A stretch of 64,000 nt of DNA. It comes from Chitinophaga varians. GTDB taxonomy: Bacteria; Bacteroidota; Bacteroidia; Chitinophagales; Chitinophagaceae. Location of the stretch: NCBI RefSeq assembly GCF_014529945.1, contig NZ_JACVFB010000006.1, forward strand, positions 62,001-126,000. The letters are read 5' to 3'. The notes under the pieces are model-generated. The model was not told the DNA's origin. It worked only from the letters and a program-made list of their open reading frames with translations, and searched no databases. Positions 43,687 to 53,104 of this stretch are shown piece by piece (the stretch's first letter is position 1; each line of letters begins with the position of its first letter). Position numbers and translations under genes: made by a program.

Positions 43687-46572
43687 CTAATCTTCTTGCA
43701 CGATCAACGCATTAAGATAAGAGTTGTTTCCATTGGTAGCTGAATTGGTGGGAGCATACACAGCTATCTTGATGTTCCCTGAAGCATCTGCCACAGCACT
43801 AACAACTGTTTCACGGGACGTGTTATTTGCTGCATCCTGTAATAGCTCTGAACCGCCATTTACACGCCATGCGCCATATCTGATCTCTCCAACCGCAGCA
43901 CTGCGCGAAGCGTATAATTTAAGAGTGTAGGAACGACCGGGAATAAGCCCTTTGATCAGCAGGTTATCCGTGCCGGTGGTGTATCTCACGGAGTAGTTGA
44001 ACCAGAAGGCCCTCAGGACGATATCCGGAATAACACCGCTGTTATTGCCGGTGGTGCTGCCGGTTGTGTCGGCTGCCTGCGCGCCGCCCAGGGGTGACCA
44101 ATAAGTCGAAGAAGTGCTGACGTTATCAACGGTCCAGTTGGTAACAGGGTCGGTCATGATAATACGCTGATTAACGCCGGGGTTGTACACATTGAACCAG
44201 CCAGGTATCGACGTGGCCGCGGTCTTACTGAAATGCACCCGGAGCGTTTTTTTGCCGTTGTTATTGGGATACACTTTAACGGTCGCCTGTGCGCTTAATC
44301 CGTCTCCGTCGGTGGTGGTGCCGGATACGTTAAAGATAAAAGTGCCGTTGGTCAGACCGGAGAGGCCGGCAGTTGGGCCGGTGCTGTTATTGATGGTAAC
44401 GGTATTGGGGCCGGAAATCTGTGTCCATTGGTAAGAGGCCATGGTGGCGCCATTAATAGGTACGGCGGTGAGTTGCATCGTACTCAGGGTGGTGCTGCTA
44501 TCCCGCAGCGTCAGTTGCGGAATGGCCGGCAGGTTACCCATAACGCCGATGTCTATGAGACTGACGTGTGCAAAGGCGCTGTTGCCGCCGGTACGCATCA
44601 CAATATCAACAGAATCTACACCGGTGATGTGATTGAAGGTGACGGCCCTATTATAGTCGGGAGTACCGGCGCTGGCGTAGCGATTGTCCACCGACTGTGC
44701 AGTGGCCCAGGTCTCATCTCCCAGCCGTGCCTGTAAGGTACGGGGAGTGGTATTATCATCCAGGCGGGCGCCCCACAGTTTGATATAATACATATTGGTT
44801 TTGATAAGTCCTCTGATACGGAAGGTGACACCATCCGGGTTTTTAGACGAGTGGATGAACATATTATCATATATGGCTTCCATGGGATAATCGCCCACAG
44901 GCACCAGAAAACCATTGTAGTTGATGGCCTGGGTGGCGGAGGAACCGAATGTTCCTGTAGGGGAGCCAAGTAGCTGAATGCTCATTTTGGTGCCGGCGTT
45001 GGTGGTGGTCCGCAGGCGTGCGATAGCTGCCTGGTCAGCGAAGCCGGTGACGCCACCGATGCCGTACCAGTTGTTCCAGTATTTCCCCCAGCTGTCAGGT
45101 GAAACGGTAGGTTTGCCGTCTTTGCCGTTGGAGCCGTTGATGGTATTGACGCCGTCGCCGCCCAGGTCCACAAGCAGCCGGTAGCTGTAATCATTGACGC
45201 CGGGGATAGCAGGGTTGTGTTTTTCTTCCAGTGTGGCGATATTGGAGTAGGGGGTAGAAGTACCGTCTTTTAATTCTGCTTTTATACGGAAGAACTGTTT
45301 GACAGTATCAAAGCGGGGAAACGACCGCTTTACCACATTACCTTCCTGCTCCTGCGCAAAGATTGCCCAGTTGGTCTTATCAAGGGAAGAATCGATCACG
45401 TACCGTTTTACACCTTTGACGGCCTGAAAATAATCGAGCCATCTTTCAAAAAGTGCATTGGCGATCAGCTGATTGCCTGCGCTGGTAAGGTGTATGCCGT
45501 CTCCTTTATTGTAGATAGGTAAGATGGCGCCGGGTGTGGCTGGGTCAACAAGGTCTTTAAAGCCTTCTACATACCGTTGTGGCCATATACTTCTGATGCT
45601 GTCTGCCAGCTGACGAAGTAATCCCTGTTGCGCAGGTGTGTAGCTGGTACGGGGCTGCGTGGTTTCAAAGAATACCGGTACGCCTTTGAGCATCGCAAGG
45701 GTGTCAATCGTCTTCAGGTTCACAATACTCTCGTTGACGGTTATACCGGCAGATGGATCATTGGAAGGCAACGATACAAAAATGAAGTCCGGGCCCATAC
45801 TGAGGGCTGTTTCTATATTATGCCCAAGGGTGCCGCCGTTTAGAATAGGCAATAGGTCTTTACTGCTATATCCAGCTACGGCCAGGTTCTCCCAGGTGGG
45901 ATTAAAGGTATTGGCAGTAAGCCAGGCCGCAATTTTATCGCCGAGGCGGTCAGGATAATTTAAGCCATACCCTGCCAGCGTGGAAGAGCCGATACCCACC
46001 ACTCTGGGATTGATGTACAACGTTTTGGCGTTGGTGCCCCACCGTAGGAGGAAGGCTTTGCCGCTGCTTTCTGAAACGCCCGCTTTCGGCAGGACGGTAG
46101 CAGGAGCTACGGGCGATCCGATGTTGACATCGCTGCCATCCAGGGAGAGGTCTATACCACCCAGCGCTTCAATGTAAATGTTGTCGTTAGCTTGCAGCGC
46201 TGGATAGAAAACGATCTTGCCGTTCTGGTCATCGATATTAACGCCGTTGGTATTACGCCGGTACTGTAACAGGCCGTTTCTCATGACTTTGATGACGTAG
46301 TTGGCCAGTGCGGTATGTTGATAAACGCTGTCGCCGGCAATAGGATATCCGGGATCTCCTACCCTAAACTGGATCGTTTTTCCCAGCTTTCTGAAAAGTG
46401 TTTTCCCGTCGCCGGTGTTGAAAAGATAGCCGTTAACGTCTCTGGTTTTGTTTCTCAGCACCAGTTCGGCGTTGAGGATTTTGATGGAGTCTTTTTCTAT
46501 GCTGATGGGGCCTTGGGCGCTGGCAACAATTCCTGTCAACAGGAAAAAAATGGACAAAATAAGTTTGTTCAT
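43687..46572 (-). CDS. Secreted SGNH-hydrolase protein with PKD-like and beta-sandwich domains
   Basis: A 961-residue protein with signal peptide (MNKLILSIFFLLTGIVASAQ). An N-terminal module of about 120 residues (SIEKDSIKILNAELVLRNKT...YIEAL) is shared with the next gene and the 3762-6587 protein. Then comes an SGNH domain with block I VVGIGSSTLAGYGLNYPDRL near residue 190, the block III Asn in VSLPSNDPSA near 260, and DGIHLTSAGNQ near 358. The C-terminal half contains carbohydrate-binding-like beta modules, a PKD-like repeat and a closing domain. It is probably a cell-surface esterase or acyl hydrolase for glycans. Its gene follows the small homologue at 46585-47016 by 12 bp, so the two are cotranscribed. 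Confidence 0.82.
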   Translation of the reverse strand: MNKLILSIFFLLTGIVASAQGPISIEKDSIKILNAELVLRNKTRDVNGYLFNTGDGKTLFRKLGKTIQFRVGDPGYPIAGDSVYQHTALANYVIKVMRNGLLQYRRNTNGVNIDDQNGKIVFYPALQANDNIYIEALGGIDLSLDGSDVNIGSPVAPATVLPKAGVSESSGKAFLLRWGTNAKTLYINPRVVGIGSSTLAGYGLNYPDRLGDKIAAWLTANTFNPTWENLAVAGYSSKDLLPILNGGTLGHNIETALSMGPDFIFVSLPSNDPSAGITVNESIVNLKTIDTLAMLKGVPVFFETTQPRTSYTPAQQGLLRQLADSIRSIWPQRYVEGFKDLVDPATPGAILPIYNKGDGIHLTSAGNQLIANALFERWLDYFQAVKGVKRYVIDSSLDKTNWAIFAQEQEGNVVKRSFPRFDTVKQFFRIKAELKDGTSTPYSNIATLEEKHNPAIPGVNDYSYRLLVDLGGDGVNTINGSNGKDGKPTVSPDSWGKYWNNWYGIGGVTGFADQAAIARLRTTTNAGTKMSIQLLGSPTGTFGSSATQAINYNGFLVPVGDYPMEAIYDNMFIHSSKNPDGVTFRIRGLIKTNMYYIKLWGARLDDNTTPRTLQARLGDETWATAQSVDNRYASAGTPDYNRAVTFNHITGVDSVDIVMRTGGNSAFAHVSLIDIGVMGNLPAIPQLTLRDSSTTLSTMQLTAVPINGATMASYQWTQISGPNTVTINNSTGPTAGLSGLTNGTFIFNVSGTTTDGDGLSAQATVKVYPNNNGKKTLRVHFSKTAATSIPGWFNVYNPGVNQRIIMTDPVTNWTVDNVSTSSTYWSPLGGAQAADTTGSTTGNNSGVIPDIVLRAFWFNYSVRYTTGTDNLLIKGLIPGRSYTLKLYASRSAAVGEIRYGAWRVNGGSELLQDAANNTSRETVVSAVADASGNIKIAVYAPTNSATNGNNSYLNALIVQED

Positions 46573-46584
46573 GATAAAGGGATT

Positions 46585-47016
46585 TTAACGTGCATTCACA
46601 TTGATAATCGTACTGAGCGCTTCTATGTAAATGGTCTCCTGCTGTGCCAGCGGGGGACGGAAAGTGATCCTGCCCGCCACGGTGTCGATCACCAGCGGCT
46701 GTTGCAGCAGACCGTTGCGCCATACTTTGATGTTCTTTTGCTGAAGGTCGGGGTGCGTGTAGGTACTGTCGCCTGCTGCCGGAGAACCTGCATAGCCCAC
46801 GGTAAATTGAATGACTTTGCCTGCTTTCCGGAAGGTGGTGGCGCCATTGGACTGGTTATACAGGAAACCCTGCACCTGCCTGCTTTTGTTGCGGATAACC
46901 ATTTCTCCGCCGCTTATTTTTAATGAATCTTTTACAGCACTGATGGCTGACTGGGCTTCTGCTCGTCCGAATGACAATACGGTACAGAGGAATAGCCCCG
47001 GAAAATAACGTAACAT
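46585..47016 (-). CDS. Stand-alone copy of the SGNH-protein N-terminal module
   Basis: A 143-residue secreted protein (signal MLRYFPGLFLCTVLSFGRAEAQ) that aligns over its whole mature length with the N-terminal module of the following 961-residue hydrolase (AVKDSLKISGGEMVIRNKSRQVQGFLYN; FRKAGKVIQFTVG; IKVWRNGLLQQ; IYIEALSTI). It lacks any hydrolase domain. The module probably serves surface anchoring or carbohydrate binding; the stand-alone protein may pair with the hydrolase. It is first in a two-gene unit with a 490-bp upstream region. Confidence 0.7.
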   Translation of the reverse strand: MLRYFPGLFLCTVLSFGRAEAQSAISAVKDSLKISGGEMVIRNKSRQVQGFLYNQSNGATTFRKAGKVIQFTVGYAGSPAAGDSTYTHPDLQQKNIKVWRNGLLQQPLVIDTVAGRITFRPPLAQQETIYIEALSTIINVNAR

Positions 47017-47505
47017 AATGCTTGCTTTAAAATAAAATAATAAAGGGCTGTTGGTAAATAGTATAGGTATCCTTCTAAAGCTGCATGTTGAATCGTACCT
47101 GTAGTTGGTATTAGGGTAACTGATCGTATAGGGACTACAGATAGGGTAACATTCTCAATACATGCATCGAATATACGTTTTTTTTGTTGGTTGATATATA
47201 GATATTGTTTTTTTTTAAAAGAAGATAACCCTGGTTTTATGAAAAATCCAATCTCAAATATTTACCTTTAGTTTAATGTCTATGCCTGATGAAATGCCTG
47301 CTAATATTATTGTTTACTTTTTTATGTGCCTGTTCGGAGTAACAGTCGTCCAAAGAAGTTGTGGTAAACCATTTGGGTGCTGTCGTTCAGAAAAGGAAGA
47401 GATGGTATGCTAAAATTATATCAAATTGTAATGGCCGGATGATAGGAGAAGAGTTTAAGAGAAGATAGAACAGGAATAAAAAAAACAAAATATCGGATAA
47501 GTGCT
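47017..47505. other. Intergenic region with SGNH-operon promoter and a decayed lipoprotein gene
   Basis: The left half (47030-47230) is AT-rich and should hold the promoter of the minus-strand operon. The right half contains a lipoprotein pseudogene at 47289-47468. No other structure was noted. Confidence 0.4.
47289..47468 (+). pseudogene. Small lipoprotein gene with premature stop
   Basis: From ATG at 47289 the frame encodes a perfect lipoprotein signal (MKCLLILLFTFLCACSE), then TAA at 47337-47339, then continues in frame for 42 more codons (QSSKEVVVNHLGAVVQKRKR...) to TAG. A nonsense change after the lipobox is the simplest reading. Confidence 0.5.
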
Positions 47506-47889
47506 ATGAAGATAATTGTTACCGAGGCAGGAGAGAAATACATCGTGTTTACGAGTCATCGTGGTCAGGGGACAGGCTTTATTTGTGAGCAGCTTTTTGA
47601 GCCAGGAAACACATACTGGGTTGAATTCGATTTTATGGAAGAGCTGAATACCCGCAAGAATACAGCCATTGGAAGTAACAAGGGGCCTGGGTTCTATCGG
47701 GATGGTGATTTTACAATCGTCGTTGGAAGTGTGGAAAGTATCTCTGAGGATGACGAGATCTGTCTGAGAGTAGACGCCAGTTGTATTATCCTGGTGTACA
47801 AGAATGATGATCTTATAAAGGAAGGGGATCTCCTGGAGATCAGGGTTCGCAAAGATCAGTTTGGAATAATGAGCCATTCATCCTACTGA
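47506..47889 (+). CDS. Hypothetical acidic protein, possible immunity protein
   Basis: A 127-residue cytosolic protein, beta-rich (TYWVEFDFMEELNTRKN; GDFTIVVGSVESISEDDEICLRVD; LIKEGDLLEIRVRKDQ). Size, acidity and company of immunity-like genes suggest an immunity role; no family is recognised. Confidence 0.55.
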   Translation: MKIIVTEAGEKYIVFTSHRGQGTGFICEQLFEPGNTYWVEFDFMEELNTRKNTAIGSNKGPGFYRDGDFTIVVGSVESISEDDEICLRVDASCIILVYKNDDLIKEGDLLEIRVRKDQFGIMSHSSY

Positions 47890-47937
47890 AGAATAAAACA
47901 CAATGAACGCCCAGCTCCAGCTTAAACGTTTATCAAC

Positions 47938-48240
47938 ATGAACAAGACAAGTGTACCATTTTTTTACTAGCACTTTCTCTTTCCGGTAATATCGTCCTAG
48001 GTTGCTTTTTGTATCACGCAATAAATATAAATGACAGCGTGTACACCGATATGAAAAGTCCATCCTGTGAGGAATTATCCAATCCAGAAGAAAAGAATGA
48101 CAGTGTTTACCGGAGATACTTCGATGAATATTTCGTGAATACGCCGGTGCAATCCTTGTTGTTGGCTTGTACCTACGAATGTTAAAGCCAGGAAAAGAAA
48201 CGGATGGAGATATAGAGATAGCGCATTTTCCAACTAAGTA
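47938..48240 (+). pseudogene. Broken gene related to 39499-40051
   Basis: MNKTSVPFF starts at 47938, then a shift to LLALSLSGNIVLGCFLYHAIN, then SVYTDMKSPSCEELSNPEEK and NDSVYRRYFDEYFVNT, then LLLACTY and a shift to RMLKPGKETDGDIEI and the stop at 48240. The order and several motifs match the pseudogene at 39499-40051, including a lesion at the same LACTY position. Confidence 0.55.
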
Positions 48241-48242
48241 AT

Positions 48243-48563
48243 ATGATAACAAAAGAAATGGCCATTGAAAAAGTAGAGATTCATTTAAAAGAGATGTCTC
48301 TGCAATCATTGTATACCTTTGTCCTGCTTTATGATTACATCGTAGCGTTTGAATATGGTTGGGTTTTCTCTTATCAAAATAAGACCTATATAGAAACAGG
48401 TAATGTGTTCGATAAGTTGGGAGGAAATGCTCCGTTGATTGTAAATAAGTTTGATGGAAGCATCACTGTCACGGGAACTGCTCACAGAAAAGAGTATTAC
48501 ATTGATGAATATGTTAAAAAACAAAAAAGAAAAGAGAATAGTGATAAAAGGATAACCCGATGA
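48243..48563 (+). CDS. Imm35/YrhB-like immunity protein
   Basis: A 106-residue protein with the YrhB/Imm35 pattern: an N-terminal helix, then AFEYGWVFSYQNKTYIETG, then GGNAPLIVNKFDGSITVTGTAHRKEYYIDEY. The family consists of small immunity proteins of polymorphic toxin loci and their orphans. No toxin is adjacent. The gene overlaps the start of the next lipoprotein gene by 4 bp. Confidence 0.8.
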   Translation: MITKEMAIEKVEIHLKEMSLQSLYTFVLLYDYIVAFEYGWVFSYQNKTYIETGNVFDKLGGNAPLIVNKFDGSITVTGTAHRKEYYIDEYVKKQKRKENSDKRITR

Positions 48564-49147
48564 AACAACCACGCTACTATCTGTTAATAACTGCCCTTGC
48601 GATATTTGCCTGCAACCATCCAACCGCTGTTCAGCAGCCAGTTGATACGGTAAAAAAAAGTGTACCTCAAAATACGCAGCCGGAAAAACATGAACCGGTA
48701 GTTGTACTGTATGAAAAAGATGACGACAATATTTTGTTCGTAGAAGATGATACCCGCCTGGGTAAATTAGGGTTCTATTGTTACTCAGATTTAAGTATGG
48801 TGGAAAAGAATGGGAAACCTGCCTGGATAGACGACATCACACAAGTGCCGGAAGATGAGCCTTTGCTGATGTTGAATGGGAACCCTGTTGCGCTCTCTCA
48901 GAAGATGAAAGACTTGCGCATCCTGATGCCTACCTATATCCAGACCTTCGAAATGAAGCATATGCGGTATCTGATGATCAGCCTTAATCTGATTTCATTT
49001 TCTACAGGTGGTGGTTGGGCGCATATTTTATTAAAAGTAGATGCTGGAGGCAAAGTGGTGAAGGATAGTTACTTTGAAACCGCGGAGATGGTGGATGCTG
49101 AAACTTTAAAAGATGCTAATGGAGATAGCGAGCCGGATTTATTGTAA
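48560..49147 (+). CDS. Predicted lipoprotein
   Basis: A 195-residue protein with a signal and lipobox IFAC at residues 15-18, then a low-complexity linker (HPTAVQQPVDTVKKSVPQNT) and a soluble domain (NILFVEDDTRLGKLGFYCYS...). Overlaps the Imm35-like gene by an ATGA junction, so the two are translationally coupled. The link between a surface lipoprotein and an immunity protein may be meaningful: it could act in the periplasm. Family unknown. Confidence 0.65.
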   Translation: MKQPRYYLLITALAIFACNHPTAVQQPVDTVKKSVPQNTQPEKHEPVVVLYEKDDDNILFVEDDTRLGKLGFYCYSDLSMVEKNGKPAWIDDITQVPEDEPLLMLNGNPVALSQKMKDLRILMPTYIQTFEMKHMRYLMISLNLISFSTGGGWAHILLKVDAGGKVVKDSYFETAEMVDAETLKDANGDSEPDLL

Positions 49148-49602
49148 GTGATTAAGCGTAATGAACAAGTGCCAGGTCTCACGGTGAAAAATCGGCCACC
49201 CTGGAGAAAAAATATGCCCGGATGGAGCTTTTTGTAAAGCTAAAAAAATACCATTGCGGCCAACGAGTTATCAAAGAGATGTGTATACGATAGGTGAAGG
49301 AAGGATAGTCCTGCAATAATTTGTAAATCATAAAATTGCAGGTGTAGTAAAATATTGAAGGTGGTCTTGTGAACATTACCTCACCGGTATTCCCATCTAT
49401 GAAATACAGCTTGTGGAGAAGCGCTGCCGCCCGCTAATTAAACAGACTGGCCAGCTGCGAATTTTTCTGCATGAAATCGTTGACGGCAGGCACTTTTTTG
49501 ATGATCTACATCGCCTTCTGTTCTGCTTTTCTTTTATCCCTGGAGACCTCTTTATATTCTTTCAGTTGCCGGGCGTATTATCCTGCATATACAAACGAAA
49601 AA
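49148..49602. other. Gene-free stretch with a decayed minus-strand reading frame
   Basis: No intact gene. On the minus strand, 49434 to about 49595 reads RQLKEYKEVSRDKRKAEQKAM, stop, IIKKVPAVNDFMQKNSQLASLFN, stop. The 'VPAxxDFMQKNSQLASLF' phrase is typical of a coiled-coil Bacteroidota protein, so this looks like the tail of a lost gene. The plus-strand part up to 49400 shows no signal that I can support. Confidence 0.35.
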
Positions 49603-49625
49603 TCCCCGGCTGTTGAGACCGGGGA
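49603..49625 (-). terminator. Rho-independent terminator of nrdA
   Basis: On the minus strand, CCCCGG TCTCAACAG CCGGGG followed by ATTTTTCG. It lies about 40 bp beyond the nrdA stop codon. Confidence 0.8.
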
Positions 49626-49661
49626 CATTGCTAATTATACTTATAAACCCTTTTCTGGTAA

Positions 49662-52037
49662 TCAGGCGCTGCAGGTTACGCAACCTTCTTCCATGGTGCA
49701 GACAGCTCCTTCCGGGATGTCGTCGATGGAAACGTCACCGCCTTTGGCGATAACAGGCTGGATTTGCTGGCCGCCTTGTTTTTCAACGGTAAACTGTACC
49801 GCCTGGGTAGCTGCCTGTGTACGCAGATAATACATACCGGTTTTGAGGCCTTTTTTCCAGGCATAGAAGTGCATGGAGGTCAGTTTAGCGGCAGTAGGCG
49901 TATCTACGAACAGGTTGAGCGACTGTGACTGGCAGATGAACGCGCCGCGGTCGGCCGCCATGTCAATCAGGCTACGTTGTTTGATTTCCCAAACTGTTTT
50001 GTACAGTTCTTTGATGTTAGCAGGGATCTCGTTGATATTCTGGATGGAACCGTTAGCGGAAATGATTTTTGTTTTCATGTCATTATCCCACAGACCCAGT
50101 TCCACGAGGTCTTTCAGCAGGTGTTTGTTCACCACCACAAATTCACCGCTCAATACGCGACGGGTGTAGATGTTGGAAGTGTACGGCTCGAAGCACTCGT
50201 TGTTGCCCAGGATCTGGGAAGTAGAGGCTGTCGGCATTGGTGCCAGCAGGAGGGAGTTGCGGATACCATCTTTAATGATGGATTTTTTCAGCGCGTCCCA
50301 GTTCCAGCGGGAAGAAGGTGTGACGTCCCACATATCGAACTGCAGCACGCCTTTGGAGGCTGGTGAGCCCGGGAAGGTTTCGTAGTGACCGTCTTTTTTA
50401 GCGAGATCGTTGGAAGCGGTGAGGCCGGCGAAGTAGATGGTTTCAAATATTTCGCTGTTCAGTTTTTTGGCTTCGTCGCTTTCAAAAGGATAACGCATCA
50501 GGATAAACGCATCAGCGAGGCCTTGTACACCCAGGCCGATCGGGCGGTGGCGCAGGTTGCTGCGTTCTGCCTCTTCTACAGGGTAGTAGTTGTGGTCGAT
50601 GATTTTGTTCAGGTTCAAAGTAGCCTGATAGGTTACTTCAAACAGTTTCTGATGGTCAAATACGCCTTCGTTGACGAAGCGGGGCAGCGCCAGGGAGGCG
50701 AGGTTACATACGGCCACTTCGTTGGCGTCGGTATATTCGATGATCTCGGTGCAGAGGTTGGAGCTCTTGATGGTGCCCAGGTTCTGCTGGTTGGACTTGC
50801 GGTTGGCGGAGTCTTTATACAGCAGGTATGGTGTACCGGTTTCAATCTGAGCGTCCAGGATAGCGAACCACAGATCCTGTGCTTTCACGGTTTTGCGGGC
50901 GCGGTTTTCCTGTTCGTATTTCTCGTACAGGGCTTCAAATTCTTCGCCCCAGCATTCGTGCAGTCCGGGTGCTTCGTGCGGACAGAAGAGCGACCAGGTG
51001 CCGTTGGCTTCCACGCGTTTCATGAACAGGTCTGGCATCCAGAGGGCATAGAAGAGGTCGCGGGCGCGCATTTCTTCTTTACCATGGTTTTTACGCAGGT
51101 CCAGGAATTCGAAGATATCGGCATGCCATGGTTCCAGGTAGATAGCGAAAGCGCCTTTGCGTTTACCGCCGCCCTGGTCCACATAACGGGCCGTGTCGTT
51201 GAATACACGCAGCATCGGGATGATACCGTTGGAGGTACCGTTGGTGCCGCTGATATAGGAACCGGTAGCCCGGATGTTGTGAATGCTCAGGCCAATACCG
51301 CCGGCGCTCTGGGAGATCTTAGCTGTCTGCTTCAGGGTGTCGTAGATACCTTCGATGCTGTCGTCCTGCATGGTGAGCAGGAAGCAGGAAGACATCTGCG
51401 GTTTCGGTGTGCCGGCGTTGAAGAGGGTAGGCGTGGCATGTGTAAACCAGCGCTCGCTCATCAGGTTGTATGTTTTGATCGCAGATTCGATGTCTTCTTT
51501 GTGGATACCTACAGACACACGCATGAACATGTGTTGCGGACGTTCCACCACTTTACCGTCTGTTTTCAGCAGGTAGGAGCGCTCCAGTGTTTTGAAACCG
51601 AAGTAGTCGAAGGCAAAATCGCGGTCATAAATAATGTTGGAGTCAAGGGTGTCTGCATTTTTCTCAATGATGTCCCAAACTTCGTCAGACAGCAATGCTG
51701 CGTTCTTACCGGTTTTAGGATCAATGTAGTTATACAGTTTGCGCATCGTTTTGGAGAACGATTTTTCTGTATTCTTATGCAGGTTGCTTACAGCTATGCG
51801 GGAGGCCAGCAGGGCGTAGTCCGGGTGCTTGGTGGTGAGGGACGCTGCTGTTTCAGCCGCCAGGTTGTCCAGCTCTGAAGTAGTTACGCCATCGTATAAA
51901 CCCTGGATCACTTTCTTGGCCACGTCTATTGCGTCTACATATTCCGTATTAAAACCGTAGCACAGTTTTTCGATACGGGCAGTGATTTTGTCGAATTTCA
52001 CTGCTTCTTTTCGTCCATCTCTCTTGATTACGAACAT
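49662..52037 (-). CDS. nrdA: Ribonucleoside-diphosphate reductase class Ia, alpha subunit
   Basis: The catalytic subunit that converts ribonucleoside diphosphates to deoxyribonucleotides. 791 residues: N-terminal ATP-cone (residues 1-90, MFVIKRDGRKEAVKFDKITARIEKLC), which allows dATP feedback; first redox Cys in MSSCFLLTM near 217; active-site NLCTEI near 427 with its Asn, Cys and Glu; PMPTASTSQILGNNECFEPYTSN near 615; the Tyr-Tyr radical-transfer pair in KTGMYYLRTQAATQ near 737; and a C-terminal CxxC-type tail (EGCVTCSA) that delivers electrons from thioredoxin. It follows nrdB by 92 bp in the same direction and ends in a hairpin terminator. Confidence 0.96.
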   Translation of the reverse strand: MFVIKRDGRKEAVKFDKITARIEKLCYGFNTEYVDAIDVAKKVIQGLYDGVTTSELDNLAAETAASLTTKHPDYALLASRIAVSNLHKNTEKSFSKTMRKLYNYIDPKTGKNAALLSDEVWDIIEKNADTLDSNIIYDRDFAFDYFGFKTLERSYLLKTDGKVVERPQHMFMRVSVGIHKEDIESAIKTYNLMSERWFTHATPTLFNAGTPKPQMSSCFLLTMQDDSIEGIYDTLKQTAKISQSAGGIGLSIHNIRATGSYISGTNGTSNGIIPMLRVFNDTARYVDQGGGKRKGAFAIYLEPWHADIFEFLDLRKNHGKEEMRARDLFYALWMPDLFMKRVEANGTWSLFCPHEAPGLHECWGEEFEALYEKYEQENRARKTVKAQDLWFAILDAQIETGTPYLLYKDSANRKSNQQNLGTIKSSNLCTEIIEYTDANEVAVCNLASLALPRFVNEGVFDHQKLFEVTYQATLNLNKIIDHNYYPVEEAERSNLRHRPIGLGVQGLADAFILMRYPFESDEAKKLNSEIFETIYFAGLTASNDLAKKDGHYETFPGSPASKGVLQFDMWDVTPSSRWNWDALKKSIIKDGIRNSLLLAPMPTASTSQILGNNECFEPYTSNIYTRRVLSGEFVVVNKHLLKDLVELGLWDNDMKTKIISANGSIQNINEIPANIKELYKTVWEIKQRSLIDMAADRGAFICQSQSLNLFVDTPTAAKLTSMHFYAWKKGLKTGMYYLRTQAATQAVQFTVEKQGGQQIQPVIAKGGDVSIDDIPEGAVCTMEEGCVTCSA

Positions 52038-52129
52038 GGGTTTGTGAATTTAAGAGGTTAGATAAAATTGGGTTATTTTTTCATTTAGTCATTTCAATAT
52101 TTAAATGACTAAATAATCAAATGAATAAA

Positions 52130-53104
52130 TTAAAAGTCTTCTTCCAGGCTGAAGGTCTGCGCTTCTTTGCTGCCGCCCATTACGCCTGACTTCTGATAGT
52201 CACCCACACGTTTCTCAAAGAAATTGGTCTTGCCCTGCAATGAAATCATTTCCATGAAGTCAAAAGGATTGGACGCGTTGTATATTTTGCTGTAGCCCAG
52301 CTCGGACAGCCATCTGTCGGCTACAAACTCGATGTATTGAGACATCAGGTCTGAGTTCATGCCGATCAGGGCTACCGGTAAGGCTTCTGTAATGAATTCT
52401 TTTTCATAGCTCACCGCATCACGGATGATGGTGTGTACTTGTTCTTCGCTGAGTTTATTTTCCAGCATGCTGTACAGCAGGCAGGCAAACTCGCAATGCA
52501 GTCCTTCGTCACGGCTGATCAGCTCATTGGAGAAAGTCAGTCCGGGCATCAGGCCTCTTTTCTTCAGCCAGAAGATAGAGCAGAAGCTGCCGCTGAAGAA
52601 AATACCTTCTACGGCTGCAAAGGCTACCAGACGCTCTGCGAAAGTGCCGTTCTCGATCCAGCGCAGCGCCCACTCTGCCTTTTTCTTCACCGCAGGCACG
52701 GTGTCGATGGCGTGGAACAGCCGGTCTTTTTCTACGGCGTCTTTAATATAGGTGTCGATCAGCAACGCATATGTCTCGGAGTGGATATTTTCCATCATGA
52801 TCTGGAAACCGTAAAAACAACGGGCTTCCGGGATCTGTACTTCACTCATGAAGTTTACGGCCAGGTTCTCGTTCACGATACCATCACTGGCGGCAAAAAA
52901 AGCAAGTACGTGGGATATAAAGTGGCGCTCGCCATCATTCATGCTGGCCCAATCTTTCATGTCTGCACTCAGGTCTATCTCCTCGGCCGTCCAAAAACTC
53001 GCTTCGTGTTTCTTATACTGCTCCCAGATCCTGGGATATTTGATCGGTAATAAGACAAAACGGTCCTTGTTCTCTTTTAAAAGAATTTCATTCTCGTTAC
53101 TCAT
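52130..53104 (-). CDS. nrdB: Ribonucleoside-diphosphate reductase class Ia, beta subunit
   Basis: Supplies the stable tyrosyl radical. 324 residues with the di-iron ligands recognisable from spacing: Asp74 (AASDGIV), Glu105 and His108 (MMENIHSE), Glu166 (AVEGIFF), Glu200 and His203 (RDEGLHCEF); the radical Tyr112 follows His108 as in class Ia. The tail ending TFSLEEDF is the type that docks on the alpha subunit. First gene of the nrdBA operon; the 5' region holds an ACAATGT..ACATTGT repeat that may be regulatory. Confidence 0.95.
   Translation of the reverse strand: MSNENEILLKENKDRFVLLPIKYPRIWEQYKKHEASFWTAEEIDLSADMKDWASMNDGERHFISHVLAFFAASDGIVNENLAVNFMSEVQIPEARCFYGFQIMMENIHSETYALLIDTYIKDAVEKDRLFHAIDTVPAVKKKAEWALRWIENGTFAERLVAFAAVEGIFFSGSFCSIFWLKKRGLMPGLTFSNELISRDEGLHCEFACLLYSMLENKLSEEQVHTIIRDAVSYEKEFITEALPVALIGMNSDLMSQYIEFVADRWLSELGYSKIYNASNPFDFMEMISLQGKTNFFEKRVGDYQKSGVMGGSKEAQTFSLEEDF

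Noticed and set aside
49413..49616. 67-codon plus-strand frame
   Set aside because: It overlaps the nrdA terminator and lies antisense to a better minus-strand remnant; composition is not gene-like.
50385..51878. 497-codon open frame on the plus strand
   Set aside because: It lies wholly antisense to nrdA, whose protein is strongly conserved; the antisense product has no start signal and looks like a shadow with Phe/Val-rich composition.
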